From assembly GCA_964353935.1 (NCBI GenBank), contig CAYGXL010000012.1, positions 1 through 35,900 on the forward strand: a stretch of 35,900 nt of DNA, read 5' to 3'. Below are positions 24,582-32,102 of this stretch, one piece after another. A model generated the notes under the pieces. That model searched no databases and was not told where the DNA came from. It was given only the letters and a program-made list of their open reading frames with translations. Source of the stretch: JAOUJD01 sp964353935. GTDB lineage: Bacteria > Pseudomonadota > Gammaproteobacteria > Burkholderiales > Burkholderiaceae_F. A program made the position numbers and the translations under genes. Every line of letters begins with the position of its first letter. Within the stretch, counting starts at the first letter, position 1.

Positions 24582-24603
24582 AAAAGGGGCGCCGAAGCGC
24601 CCC
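24582..24603 (-). terminator. Rho-independent terminator of the psiF-like gene
   Basis: GGGGCGC (24586-24592) pairs with GCGCCCC (24597-24603). On the minus strand the loop is TTCG, the very stable UUCG tetraloop, and the stem is followed by TTTT (24585-24582). It lies 27 bp past the stop, and would isolate rapZ from upstream transcription. Confidence 0.85.
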
Positions 24604-24629
24604 CGGGAGAACCCGTTGCCGGCGGATCG

Positions 24630-24929
24630 TCAGCCGGACAGGCAGCTCGACATGAACTTCTTGCGCTCGTCGCCCGCGAGCTTCTTGTTCCCCGCTTCCT
24701 TGTTGCAGAAGCCCATTTTTTCCTGCTGTGTCATCTTCTTGCCACCATCGGCCGACAGGCAGGTGGACATGAACTTCTTGCGCTCGTCGCCCGCGAGCTT
24801 CTTGTCGCCCGCTTCCTTGTTGCAGGAAGCCATTTTCTGCTGCTGCGGCGTCATTTCCTTCTTTTCGTCGGCCGCCACGGCTGCCAGCGGCAGCGCGAGA
24901 CAGGCAGCGATGAGAGCGTGCTTCAGCAT
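24630..24929 (-). CDS. PsiF-repeat exported small protein
   Basis: A 99-residue protein with a signal peptide (cleavage probably after AVA-A, residues 18-20) and two PsiF repeats. Each repeat has the form C-NKEAG-KKLAGDERKKFM-C, with cysteines at C36/C57 and C75/C96 (spacing 21 in both), likely disulfide pairs in the periplasm. PsiF is named for phosphate-starvation induction in E. coli; its function is not known. A purine-rich ribosome site (GAAAGAAAG) precedes the ATG. It sits between hprK and rapZ with its own terminator, so it looks like an inserted unit. A TTGACC at about 25021-25016 hints at a promoter, but the spacing to the nearest -10 is too short. Confidence 0.9.
   Translation of the reverse strand: MLKHALIAACLALPLAAVAADEKKEMTPQQQKMASCNKEAGDKKLAGDERKKFMSTCLSADGGKKMTQQEKMGFCNKEAGNKKLAGDERKKFMSSCLSG
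24649..24825 (-). repeat. Direct DNA repeat encoding the two PsiF units
   Basis: Bases 24649-24708 and 24766-24825 are identical at 58 of 60 positions, offset by 117 bp (39 codons): a run of 40 identical bases, two changes, then 18 identical bases. This marks a recent in-frame duplication, or gene conversion, inside the psiF-like gene. Confidence 0.9.
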
Positions 24930-25044
24930 CTTTCTTTCTCCCCATTTGTGGCCAACCGGTCGGTCGGCGTCGATCGCCCTGCGCGGGCAGACTGAATTAC
25001 AGCATGGAGGGCACGGGTCAAAGCAAGCCCGTCGGCAGCAGGCC

Positions 25045-25974
25045 CTATTCGTCGCCCATCTGCTGCTGCTGTCGCTGGAGAAAGTCGCGCATCGTGTCGA
25101 CCCCCCGCAACTGCAGGATCGTGTTGCGCACCGCGGCCTCGGTCAGCACGGCGAGGTTGCGGCCGGATGCCACCGGGATGATCACCTTGCGCACGGGCAG
25201 GCCGAGCACGTCGTCGGTCTGGCCTTCGAGCGGCAATCGCTCGAGGGTCTCGCTCGACCCGTAGCGCCGCAGTTCGACGATCAATCGCAGCTTCATCTTC
25301 CGCCGCACCGCCGTCTCGCCGAAGATCGACTTGATGTCCAGTAGACCGAGCCCGCGGACCTCGAGAAGATTCGAGAGCAGCGGCGGGCACCGACCTTCGA
25401 TCGTGTCAGGGGCGACCCGCGAGAAGTCGACGACGTCGTCCGCCACGAGGCCGTGCCCACGGCTGATCAGTTCGAGCCCGAGCTCGCTCTTGCCGACTCC
25501 GGACTCGCCCGCGATCAGCACGCCCATGCCGAGCACGTCCATGTAGACGCCGTGCAGTGTGCAGTGCGTCGCGAGCAGCTTCGCAAGGTAGATGCGCAGG
25601 ACCTCGATGATCTCCGCGGCCGGCAATGGCGAACTGAGGGTGGGGAGGGCAGCCGCCTCGGCGGCGGCCAGGAGTTCCTCCGGCGCGGTGAGCCCTTCAG
25701 CGATGACGAGTCCGATCGGGCCGCCAGCGATCAACTCGCGTGCGTAGTACAGGCGTCGCGCGGGCTCCAGCTTCAGGTAGTAGTGGACTTCCGGATGGCC
25801 GAGGACATGCAGTCGGTTGGGGTGGATCAGGTTGAGGTGGCCGACGAGGTCCGCACTCGAGAGACCCGCGTTCGCCGGCGTATCGAGGGGCCTGTCGATC
25901 GACGCGCGGCCCGCCAGCCAATCGAGCTTGAGCGAATCCCGGTTTTCCTCGTACAGCGACTTGAAGGTCGGCAT
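25045..25974 (-). CDS. hprK: HPr kinase/phosphorylase
   Basis: Bifunctional enzyme that phosphorylates and dephosphorylates a serine of HPr. Seen in 309 residues: an N-terminal MurF-like domain (1-125), then the kinase core with H141 in HGVYMD, Walker A GESGVGKS (156-163), and a C-terminal basic segment VRKVIIPVASGRNLAVLTE. HprK of proteobacteria is linked to the nitrogen PTS rather than sugar catabolite repression. It follows ptsN after 77 bp. No HPr gene is in the window. Confidence 0.94.
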   Translation of the reverse strand: MPTFKSLYEENRDSLKLDWLAGRASIDRPLDTPANAGLSSADLVGHLNLIHPNRLHVLGHPEVHYYLKLEPARRLYYARELIAGGPIGLVIAEGLTAPEELLAAAEAAALPTLSSPLPAAEIIEVLRIYLAKLLATHCTLHGVYMDVLGMGVLIAGESGVGKSELGLELISRGHGLVADDVVDFSRVAPDTIEGRCPPLLSNLLEVRGLGLLDIKSIFGETAVRRKMKLRLIVELRRYGSSETLERLPLEGQTDDVLGLPVRKVIIPVASGRNLAVLTEAAVRNTILQLRGVDTMRDFLQRQQQQMGDE

Positions 25975-26051
25975 TGCTTGAGCGCAGGCGCGGGCGAAGT
26001 CGAGAACCCCGCGAGGCTACGCCGAGTGCTCGCCTGCGGCCAGCCGCGAGC

Positions 26052-26522
26052 TCAGGCCGCGGGCCGAATCGGCTCCCACGCGGTCAGGGCGGCGTGGACA
26101 GCTTCGGGACTCGGCGCGTCGAGCAGTGACTGGCGGAATGCCTTGTCCGACAGCATCTGCGCGAGTTCGGACAGCAGATCGAGGTGCGCCTGCGACGCCT
26201 GCTCCGGTACCAGCAGGAAGATCATCACTGATACAGGCTGGCCATCCGGGGCGTCGAACGGGACGGGCTCGGCGACCCGCACGAAGGCGGCGACAGCTTC
26301 CTTGAGACCCTTGATCCGGCCATGGGGAATCGCCACCCCCTGGCCCAGGCCTGTGGAGCCGAGGCGCTCGCGGGCAAACAGGCTGTCGAAGACCTTCGCC
26401 CGGGCAACGCCCTGGTTGTTCTCGAACAGCAATCCGGCTTGTTCAAATGCCCGCTTCTTGCTGGATGCCGGCAGGTCCAGAAGGACGTTGGAGGCGGGCA
26501 AAAGGCGCGAAATCAGGTTCAT
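26052..26522 (-). CDS. ptsN: Nitrogen regulatory PTS enzyme IIA (EIIA-Ntr)
   Basis: A 156-residue PTS EIIA domain of the nitrogen phosphotransfer system, which accepts phosphate from NPr and regulates potassium and nitrogen functions. The phosphorylated histidine is H67 in GVAIPHGRI. The fold continues with VMIFLLVPEQASQAHLDLLSELA, typical of PtsN (about residues 99-121). The ATG at 26522 is chosen because upstream codons do not match the family; GGAAGAG is upstream. Neighbours rpoN, hpf and hprK are its usual partners, though an opposite-strand ogt-like gene now separates it from hpf. Confidence 0.94.
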   Translation of the reverse strand: MNLISRLLPASNVLLDLPASSKKRAFEQAGLLFENNQGVARAKVFDSLFARERLGSTGLGQGVAIPHGRIKGLKEAVAAFVRVAEPVPFDAPDGQPVSVMIFLLVPEQASQAHLDLLSELAQMLSDKAFRQSLLDAPSPEAVHAALTAWEPIRPAA

Positions 26523-26653
26523 GTACGGCGCGCTCTTCCATGGAGGCTCGCGACGAGCGTAGGCGCATGCTGCGTCCACGTTCGGGCGGGAAGAAGTGAG
26601 ATCGGCTTCCTTTTTGCAGCCGCCCAAAGGCCGGCCGAAAATCGAAGGCGCGG

Positions 26654-26684
26654 ATCATACACCCCGGCTTCCGCGGTGCAGCAA
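26654..26684 (-). promoter_or_regulatory. Weak candidate promoter of ptsN
   Basis: On the minus strand TTGCTG (26684-26679) and TATGAT (26659-26654, 5 of 6 matches) are 19 bp apart. The -10 is good but the spacing is long. It lies in the 272-bp gap between ptsN and the divergent ogt-like gene. No other structure in that gap was convincing. Confidence 0.25.
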
Positions 26685-26794
26685 GGGGGTTTTCCGGGGT
26701 GGGAAGGGCGATGTTGCACCTCGGCGACAGCCTCTCCTTGCCCGTTCGCAAGAACCGGGTGGCGGAGCGGCCGGCTGAAACGCACACTGGGCAC

Positions 26795-27622
26795 ATGACG
26801 ACCGGAGACCTGCATCCCCACTACGAACTCGTGGCCCGCGCCATCGCTGCGCTCAGCGGCGGCGCGGACACTTCGCTCGCGGAGCTCTCCAGCCGGCTCG
26901 GCGTGTCGGAATTCCACCTGCAGCGAACATTCGGCGAGTGGGCGGGCGTGTCGCCAAAGCGGTTCATGCAGTTCATCTCCAAGGAACGCGCGCTGGCCGC
27001 GCTGCGCTCGGAGAACGACGTGCTGAGCGCGACTCTGTCCGCCGGACTGTCGTCGCCCGGCCGGCTGCACGACCTGATGGTGAGCTGCGAGGGGGTGACG
27101 CCCGGCGAGGCGCGCTCGCTCGGCGCCGGCCTCCGGATTCGCCACGGCGCTCATGCAACGGCGCTCGGCGTCGCGTTCGTCGGGCTGACCCAGCGCGGCA
27201 TCTGCCACCTCCGCTTCGTCGACGAGACCGCGGATCCGTTGGCCGAGCTGCGCGATGAGTGGCCGGAGGCCACGCTGGCTGCGGATCCCGCCGCGGCGAG
27301 GGACGCGCTCGAGACGCTCGCCCGCCCGCGCGCGCCGATGCGTGTCTGGCTGAAGGGAACGAACTTCCAGATCAAGGTGTGGGAGGCCCTGCTGCGCGTG
27401 CCTGAAGGCGAGCTCGTGTCGTACGCTCGTCTGGCCACCGTGGCCGGCATGCCGAAGGCCGTGCGCGCGGTCGCCTCCGCGGTGGCCGCGAATCCGGTTG
27501 CCTGGCTGGTGCCGTGTCACCGCGTGATCCGGTCGAGCGGCGTGCTCGGGCAGTACCGCTGGGGGCCCGAGCGTAAGGCCGCTCTGATTGGATGGGAGGC
27601 CGCGCGCCGGGAAGCGGCGTGA
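26795..27622 (+). CDS. AraC-HTH/O6-alkylguanine-DNA alkyltransferase (Ada-like, without Ada N-domain)
   Basis: A 275-residue protein. N-terminal AraC-type HTH (about 10-108; SSRLGVSEFHLQRTFGEWAG and SPKRFMQF) joins a C-terminal Ogt domain (about 120-275) with the alkyl-acceptor Cys241 in PCHRVI, followed by GQYRWGPERK. This is the C-terminal three-quarters of E. coli Ada. The N-terminal zinc domain that takes methyl groups from phosphotriesters and switches Ada to an activator is absent. It should repair O6-methylguanine by self-alkylation; whether it regulates genes is unknown. It is on the opposite strand inside the rpoN/ptsN string, divergent from ptsN and convergent with hpf (3-bp gap). 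Confidence 0.92.
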   Translation: MTTGDLHPHYELVARAIAALSGGADTSLAELSSRLGVSEFHLQRTFGEWAGVSPKRFMQFISKERALAALRSENDVLSATLSAGLSSPGRLHDLMVSCEGVTPGEARSLGAGLRIRHGAHATALGVAFVGLTQRGICHLRFVDETADPLAELRDEWPEATLAADPAAARDALETLARPRAPMRVWLKGTNFQIKVWEALLRVPEGELVSYARLATVAGMPKAVRAVASAVAANPVAWLVPCHRVIRSSGVLGQYRWGPERKAALIGWEAARREAA

Positions 27623-27625
27623 ACC

Positions 27626-27958
27626 TCACTGCGACTGCTGGGTTTCCGGCTGGCGCTTCAGCGTCCCGGACTGGTGGTTCTTGATGCGATCCTTGTGCCG
27701 GAGAACCTGCCGGTCGAGCTTGTCGACCAGGGTGTCGATGGCCGCGTACATGTCTTCCTCGACCGATTCGACGTGAATGTTGTTGCCGCGCAGGCGCAAC
27801 GTGATCTCCGCCCGCTGGCGGACCTTCTCGACGGTCAGCTGCACGCTGGCATCGATCACCTGGTCGAAGTGGCGCTCGATGCGCGCGAGCTTGCCGGCCA
27901 CGTAATCGCGCAATGCGGGCGTGACTTCGATGTGATTCCCGTGAATCTGCAGGTTCAT
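27626..27958 (-). CDS. hpf: Short-form ribosome hibernation promoting factor
   Basis: A 110-residue sigma-54 modulation/S30AE protein that binds the 30S subunit and stabilises inactive ribosomes in stationary phase. Seen: MNLQIHGNHIEVTPALRDYV at the N-terminus, and the EDMYAAIDTLVDKLDRQVLRHKDR helix (about residues 68-91). It lacks the C-terminal dimerisation domain of long HPF. A strong Shine-Dalgarno, AAGGGGG, precedes the ATG. It is 47 bp after rpoN, its usual neighbour. Confidence 0.95.
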   Translation of the reverse strand: MNLQIHGNHIEVTPALRDYVAGKLARIERHFDQVIDASVQLTVEKVRQRAEITLRLRGNNIHVESVEEDMYAAIDTLVDKLDRQVLRHKDRIKNHQSGTLKRQPETQQSQ

Positions 27959-28005
27959 GCAACCCCCTTCGTATCAGGTCGGAACGCCGCGTCGGCGGCG
28001 CCGGA

Positions 28006-29508
28006 TTACAACGACTTGCGCTGAGCCACTGCCGGAATCTTCATCGCTTCGCGGTACTTCGCCACGGTTCGGCGCGCGACCACGATGCCTTGTTCCCCGA
28101 GCAGCTCGGCGAGCTTGCTGTCTGGCAGCGGATTACGTGTGTCCTCGGCTCCTATCAGTTGCTTGATCAATGCGCGGATTGCGGTCGACGACGCTTCGCC
28201 GCCCGCTTCGGTCGCCACGTGGCTGCCGAAGAAGAACTTGAGTTCGAGCACGCCGAACGGCGTCGCCATGTACTTGCTGGCCGTCACCCGGGAGATTGTC
28301 GATTCGTGCAGCTCGACGGTATCGGCGATTTCCCGCAGCACCAGGGGCCTCATCGCGATCTCGCCGTGGGTAAAGAAATTGTGCTGCCGGTCGACGATTG
28401 CCTGTGACACGCGGAGGATCGTGTCGAAGCGCTGCTGGATGTTGCGGATGAGCCAGCGCGCTTCCTGCACGCGCGTGGTCCACTGGGCGCGGTCCGGGCC
28501 CTCTGTTCCCCGCGGGGCGCGGTTGCGCTTCAGGATGTCCGCGTAGGCCTGGTTCACGCGCAGGCGCGGCATCACGTCGGGGTTGAGGACGGCAGTCCAA
28601 CGGTTCTTCACCTTGCGCACGAGGACATCCGGAACGACGTAATCGGCGCGCGTGTCACCAAAGGCTACACCCGGATGCGGCTGCAGTGTGCGGATCAATT
28701 GGTGCGCTGCACGCAGTTCATCGTCGGTGCATCCGAGCGCCCGGCGCAACTTGAGGAAGTCCCGCGCCGCCAGCAAAGGCAAGTGCTCGCTCACGATCGC
28801 GCGGGCGTGTGCAATGACGGCGGTCAGCTCCGGGGAGGTCCGCGCCATCGCGCTCAGTTGCAGGCTCAGGCATTCGCCGACGTCGCGCGCGCCTACCCCG
28901 GCGGGATCGAAACTTTGAAGCAATCGCAGCGCCGTCTTCAGTTCGTCCCGCTCGACCTCGGCCTCCAGCGGGCAGATCGCGAGCAGGTCCTCGAGGCTCT
29001 GGTGCAGGTAGCCGTCGTCGTCGAGCGCGTCGATCAGCAACTCGACCAGCGCGCGGTCGCGCGGCGACGCCTTCGTGCACGACACCTGCGCGAGCAGGTG
29101 GTCCTTCAGCGTCGTGGCGGTGCCGGCCCACTCGCGCGGGCTGTCGTCGTCCTCGCTCCTGCCTTCGCCGCGAGCGCCCCAGTCGAGCGTCGAGTCGCTG
29201 CCCGCGTCGCCTGCGGCCTCTCCGGATTCGCCGGTGGCTGGTGCCTCGTTGCCTTCGCCGTCGCCGTCGGCGTCGGCACCTGGACCCGGCGCTGGAGCTT
29301 CGTTGCCCGCGATGGAGCCGTCCGGCTTCACCCGGACGGCAAGGGCCAGCGGGTCGTCATCCCGCTCGAGCAGGGGGTTGTCCGCGAGCGCCTGCTCGAT
29401 TTCCTGGTTCAGCTCGACGGTCGACAACTGCAGCAGGCGGATCGACTGCTGCAGCTGGGGCGTGAGCGCCAGATGCTGCGACAGCCGCAGTGAAAGCGCC
29501 GGCTTCAT
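28006..29508 (-). CDS. rpoN: RNA polymerase sigma-54 factor
   Basis: Sigma factor for activator-dependent promoters (-24/-12). Seen in 500 residues: region I rich in Gln and Leu (1-50; LRLSQHLALTPQLQQSIRLL), a low-complexity acidic region II (about 55-135) rich in Gly, Glu, Asp and Ala, the core-binding region, the DNA-binding HTH, and the RpoN box ARRTVAKYRE (478-487). It follows lptB after 71 bp and precedes hpf. Complete and likely functional. Confidence 0.96.
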   Translation of the reverse strand: MKPALSLRLSQHLALTPQLQQSIRLLQLSTVELNQEIEQALADNPLLERDDDPLALAVRVKPDGSIAGNEAPAPGPGADADGDGEGNEAPATGESGEAAGDAGSDSTLDWGARGEGRSEDDDSPREWAGTATTLKDHLLAQVSCTKASPRDRALVELLIDALDDDGYLHQSLEDLLAICPLEAEVERDELKTALRLLQSFDPAGVGARDVGECLSLQLSAMARTSPELTAVIAHARAIVSEHLPLLAARDFLKLRRALGCTDDELRAAHQLIRTLQPHPGVAFGDTRADYVVPDVLVRKVKNRWTAVLNPDVMPRLRVNQAYADILKRNRAPRGTEGPDRAQWTTRVQEARWLIRNIQQRFDTILRVSQAIVDRQHNFFTHGEIAMRPLVLREIADTVELHESTISRVTASKYMATPFGVLELKFFFGSHVATEAGGEASSTAIRALIKQLIGAEDTRNPLPDSKLAELLGEQGIVVARRTVAKYREAMKIPAVAQRKSL

Positions 29509-29579
29509 GCCGAGCGGCGAGTGCTGCGAGGTAGACCGGACGGAGGGAACATCATCGACCTGCGCCTTGCGAGCAGTGA

Positions 29580-30371
29580 CTACATGCGGAAGTGCTCGCC
29601 CAGGTAGACGCGGCGGACCGTTTCGTTGCCGACGATCTCCTCCGGCCGCCCGGCCGCGAGCACCACGCCTTCGTTGATGATGTACGCGTGGTCGCAGATG
29701 CCGAGCGTCTCGCGCACGTTGTGGTCCGTGATCAGCACTCCGATCCCGCGTTCCTTCAGGAAGCGCACGATGCGCTGGATCTCGAGGACCGCGATCGGGT
29801 CCACCCCTGCGAAGGGCTCGTCGAGCAGGATGAAACGCGGGCGCGCCGCGAGCGCGCGCGCAATCTCGACCCGCCTCCGTTCGCCGCCGGACAGCGACAG
29901 CGCCGGATTGGTCCGAAGGTGCGCGATCTGCAGGTCATTCAGGAGCTCGTCGAGCCGCTGCGCCACATGCGCGCGAGGCAGAGGCCGCATCTGTTCGTCG
30001 ACCTGGAGTTCGAGCACGGCGCGGACGTTCTCCTCGACCGTGAGCTTGCGGAAGACGGACGCTTCCTGCGGCAGGTACGACAACCCCATGCGCGCGCGCC
30101 GATGGATCGGCAGGTGGGCGATCGACGCTCCGTTCAGGGAGATGCTGCCGGCGTCGAGCGGGACCAGGCCCACGACCATGTAGAAGCACGTCGTCTTCCC
30201 CGCTCCGTTGGGTCCGAGCAGTCCGACCACCTCGCCGCTTTCCACTGTCAGCGAGACGTCCTTGACGACCGTGCGGCTGCCGTAGCGCTTCTGGAGATTC
30301 TCGACCACCAGGGTGTTGTGCGACCCCCCGGCGCCGATGGTTTTCCCCGAGGCCTGTGCGCGCGTGTCCAT
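29580..30371 (-). CDS. lptB: LPS export ABC transporter ATP-binding protein LptB
   Basis: Cytoplasmic ATPase of the Lpt machine that extracts LPS from the inner membrane. Seen in 263 residues: Walker A GPNGAGKT (53-60), Q-loop YLPQEASVFRKL, signature LSGGERRRVEIARA, Walker B FILLDEPFAGVDP, and switch His in ITDHNVRE. The YLPQEASVF string is specific to LptB. The ATG at 30371 follows the lptA stop by 1 bp. It has a short extra N-terminus of about 20 residues. Confidence 0.95.
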   Translation of the reverse strand: MDTRAQASGKTIGAGGSHNTLVVENLQKRYGSRTVVKDVSLTVESGEVVGLLGPNGAGKTTCFYMVVGLVPLDAGSISLNGASIAHLPIHRRARMGLSYLPQEASVFRKLTVEENVRAVLELQVDEQMRPLPRAHVAQRLDELLNDLQIAHLRTNPALSLSGGERRRVEIARALAARPRFILLDEPFAGVDPIAVLEIQRIVRFLKERGIGVLITDHNVRETLGICDHAYIINEGVVLAAGRPEEIVGNETVRRVYLGEHFRM

Positions 30372-30372
30372 T

Positions 30373-30987
30373 TCAGTCACGGCGCGGATTGGCAAGGTCG
30401 CGCGACGGCGCCAGGGGAGCCGGCGAGCCGGGCGATGCCGCGGGCGGCGTGCGGGGACCGATCGTGCCGCGCACCCGGCCATCGCCGGAACCCGGGTCCT
30501 TCGGAGTGCCGCCGGTCACGAAGTACTTCGAGTTGCGCTGGTCGTACGTGATGGCGTCGCCGCGCAGCTCATCCCGCTGCACGTCGTTCTCCAGCAGGCG
30601 GATCCGCGCTCGCCGCAGCAGCTTGACGGTCTCGGCCTTCTCGTCGTACTCGATCCGTTCGGCGTGGCCATCGACGTATTCCTCGATGCCCGGCTTGCTG
30701 ATGTCGCGGCGCTGGCGGAAAGTCGCCACCTTGCCGGGCGCGGCCTCGATCACGCCGAAGATGTAACCCTCGGGATCCTTGCGGATCTCCACGCGCTGCC
30801 CCGTCGCCCGTATCGTTCCCTTCACGAGCACGACGTCGCCGACGAGCACGCAGACCTGCTTGAGGTCGTCGCACTCGCCGCTGTTGGCCTCGTAGTTCAA
30901 GGGCTTGTCGCGGTCCGCGCGCTCGGCGAGCGCAGGCGCCGCGACCGTTGCAAAGGCGATCGCGAGTGCGAGGATCGGCCGCTTCAT
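30373..30987 (-). CDS. lptA: LPS export periplasmic protein LptA
   Basis: Periplasmic bridge protein of OstA fold that carries LPS from LptC to the outer membrane. Seen in 204 residues: a signal peptide (cleaved after APALA, residue 21), then a beta-jellyroll with RADRDKPLNYEA and GDVVLVKGTI. The last 35 residues are a Pro/Gly/Ser-rich tail not required by the fold. Its ATG overlaps the lptC stop by 4 bp, and its stop is followed 1 bp later by lptB. Confidence 0.92.
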   Translation of the reverse strand: MKRPILALAIAFATVAAPALAERADRDKPLNYEANSGECDDLKQVCVLVGDVVLVKGTIRATGQRVEIRKDPEGYIFGVIEAAPGKVATFRQRRDISKPGIEEYVDGHAERIEYDEKAETVKLLRRARIRLLENDVQRDELRGDAITYDQRNSKYFVTGGTPKDPGSGDGRVRGTIGPRTPPAASPGSPAPLAPSRDLANPRRD

Positions 30988-31574
30988 CGTCTGGTCCCCT
31001 GCGTCTGGGCCGCCTCGATCGTTCCGCGAACCTTCGAATGGAACCTCACGACCCGCTTGATGTTGTCGTAGTCCATGCCCACCGATCGAATCAGCGAGTT
31101 GCCACGGTCCACCTCGACCGGGAGATCCGTGCTGAATTGCTCGAGATCCGGAAGGGCAAGGAGTTTCTCGGTGGCAAGGCGCATTGGCGGCTCGCCGACG
31201 TCGCCCGGAGAACGCGTGAGGACGACGTCGCCGGTCAGCACGACGCGTTCCCCGCCGCCCTCGACCAGCGCCTGCCGCGCGCGCGCCTCGAGGCGGGGCT
31301 GGTCCGGTCGAAGGCTCACGAAGCGTGGCTGCTGCAGTTCCGCGCGATCGTCGGTTGCGAAGTGCGTCATCGTCTCGGCGGACAGCCTGTTCGTCGCCCG
31401 TCCCATCGCGTCGAACTGCGTCAGCGTCACGCCCTTGACGATGAAGTCAGGACCTTCGCGCGACACCGGGTTCGCGAGATTGCTGAAGCGGCCCACCTGC
31501 GAGAACCAGTAGGTGACGCCGGCCAGCCCGGAGAGCAGCAGGACGGCGATGATGGCCGTGATGCGATCACGCAC
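30984..31574 (-). CDS. lptC: LPS export protein LptC
   Basis: A bitopic inner-membrane protein that receives LPS from LptB2FG. Seen in 196 residues: one N-terminal transmembrane helix (about 5-26) followed by a periplasmic OstA-like beta domain (FIVKGVTLTQFD, MDYDNIKRVVRFHSKVRG). Start is GTG at 31574, 12 bp after the kdsC stop. It overlaps lptA by 4 bp. lptF and lptG are not in the window. Confidence 0.9.
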   Translation of the reverse strand: MRDRITAIIAVLLLSGLAGVTYWFSQVGRFSNLANPVSREGPDFIVKGVTLTQFDAMGRATNRLSAETMTHFATDDRAELQQPRFVSLRPDQPRLEARARQALVEGGGERVVLTGDVVLTRSPGDVGEPPMRLATEKLLALPDLEQFSTDLPVEVDRGNSLIRSVGMDYDNIKRVVRFHSKVRGTIEAAQTQGTRR

Positions 31575-31586
31575 GAAGGCTCGCCT

Positions 31587-32102
31587 TCATCCGTGCGTCA
31601 TCCCGGCGAAGTCCACGCCCTTGGCGCGGAGAATGAACTCGGCGAACGCGCGCACCGCCCCGCGCCCGCCGGCCTGCCCGGCGATCCAGTGCGCGGCGGT
31701 CTTCACTTCTTCGCGCGCATCGGCAACCGTCGCCGCGAACCCGGCCTGCTCAAGCACCGGCAGGTCCGGGAGGTCGTCGCCGATGAAGCCCGCCTGCTCG
31801 GCGGCTAGCCCGGTGTCGCGCAGCAGTTCGTTCCAGGCGGCCGCCTTGTCGCCACGGCCCTGCAGCACGCGCCCGATGCCCAGTTCGCGCGCCCGCGTGC
31901 CGACGATGTCCGACGAGCGAGCCGAGAGGATGGCGACCTCGACCCCATGGCTGAGCAGCATCTTGATGCCGTGCCCGTCGCGCACATCGAAGACCTTCAG
32001 CGCTTCGCCCTGCGGTCCGTAGTAGAGCCGGCCATCCGTCAACACGCCGTCGACGTCGAGGGCGACGAGCCGGAGCCGGGCCGCGCGCTGCTCGGGCGTC
32101 AT
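31587..32102 (-). CDS. kdsC: 3-deoxy-D-manno-octulosonate 8-phosphate phosphatase
   Basis: HAD-family phosphatase that makes Kdo from Kdo-8-P. Seen in 171 residues: catalytic D16/D18 in DVDGVLTDG, SAR (motif II), and GDDLPDLPVL (motif III/IV). No cap domain, typical of KdsC tetramers. The ATG overlaps the kdsD stop by 1 base (TGATG), so the two Kdo enzymes are translationally coupled. Confidence 0.95.
   Translation of the reverse strand: MTPEQRAARLRLVALDVDGVLTDGRLYYGPQGEALKVFDVRDGHGIKMLLSHGVEVAILSARSSDIVGTRARELGIGRVLQGRGDKAAAWNELLRDTGLAAEQAGFIGDDLPDLPVLEQAGFAATVADAREEVKTAAHWIAGQAGGRGAVRAFAEFILRAKGVDFAGMTHG

Noticed and set aside
24640..24835. Direct repeats in the psiF-like gene considered as transposon target duplications
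   Set aside because: They lie within one intact reading frame and each encodes a full PsiF unit; no transposase or terminal inverted repeats are near.
24990..25021. TTGACC and TGTAAT boxes upstream of the psiF-like gene as a promoter
   Set aside because: The spacer is only 14 bp, too short for a normal sigma-70 promoter.
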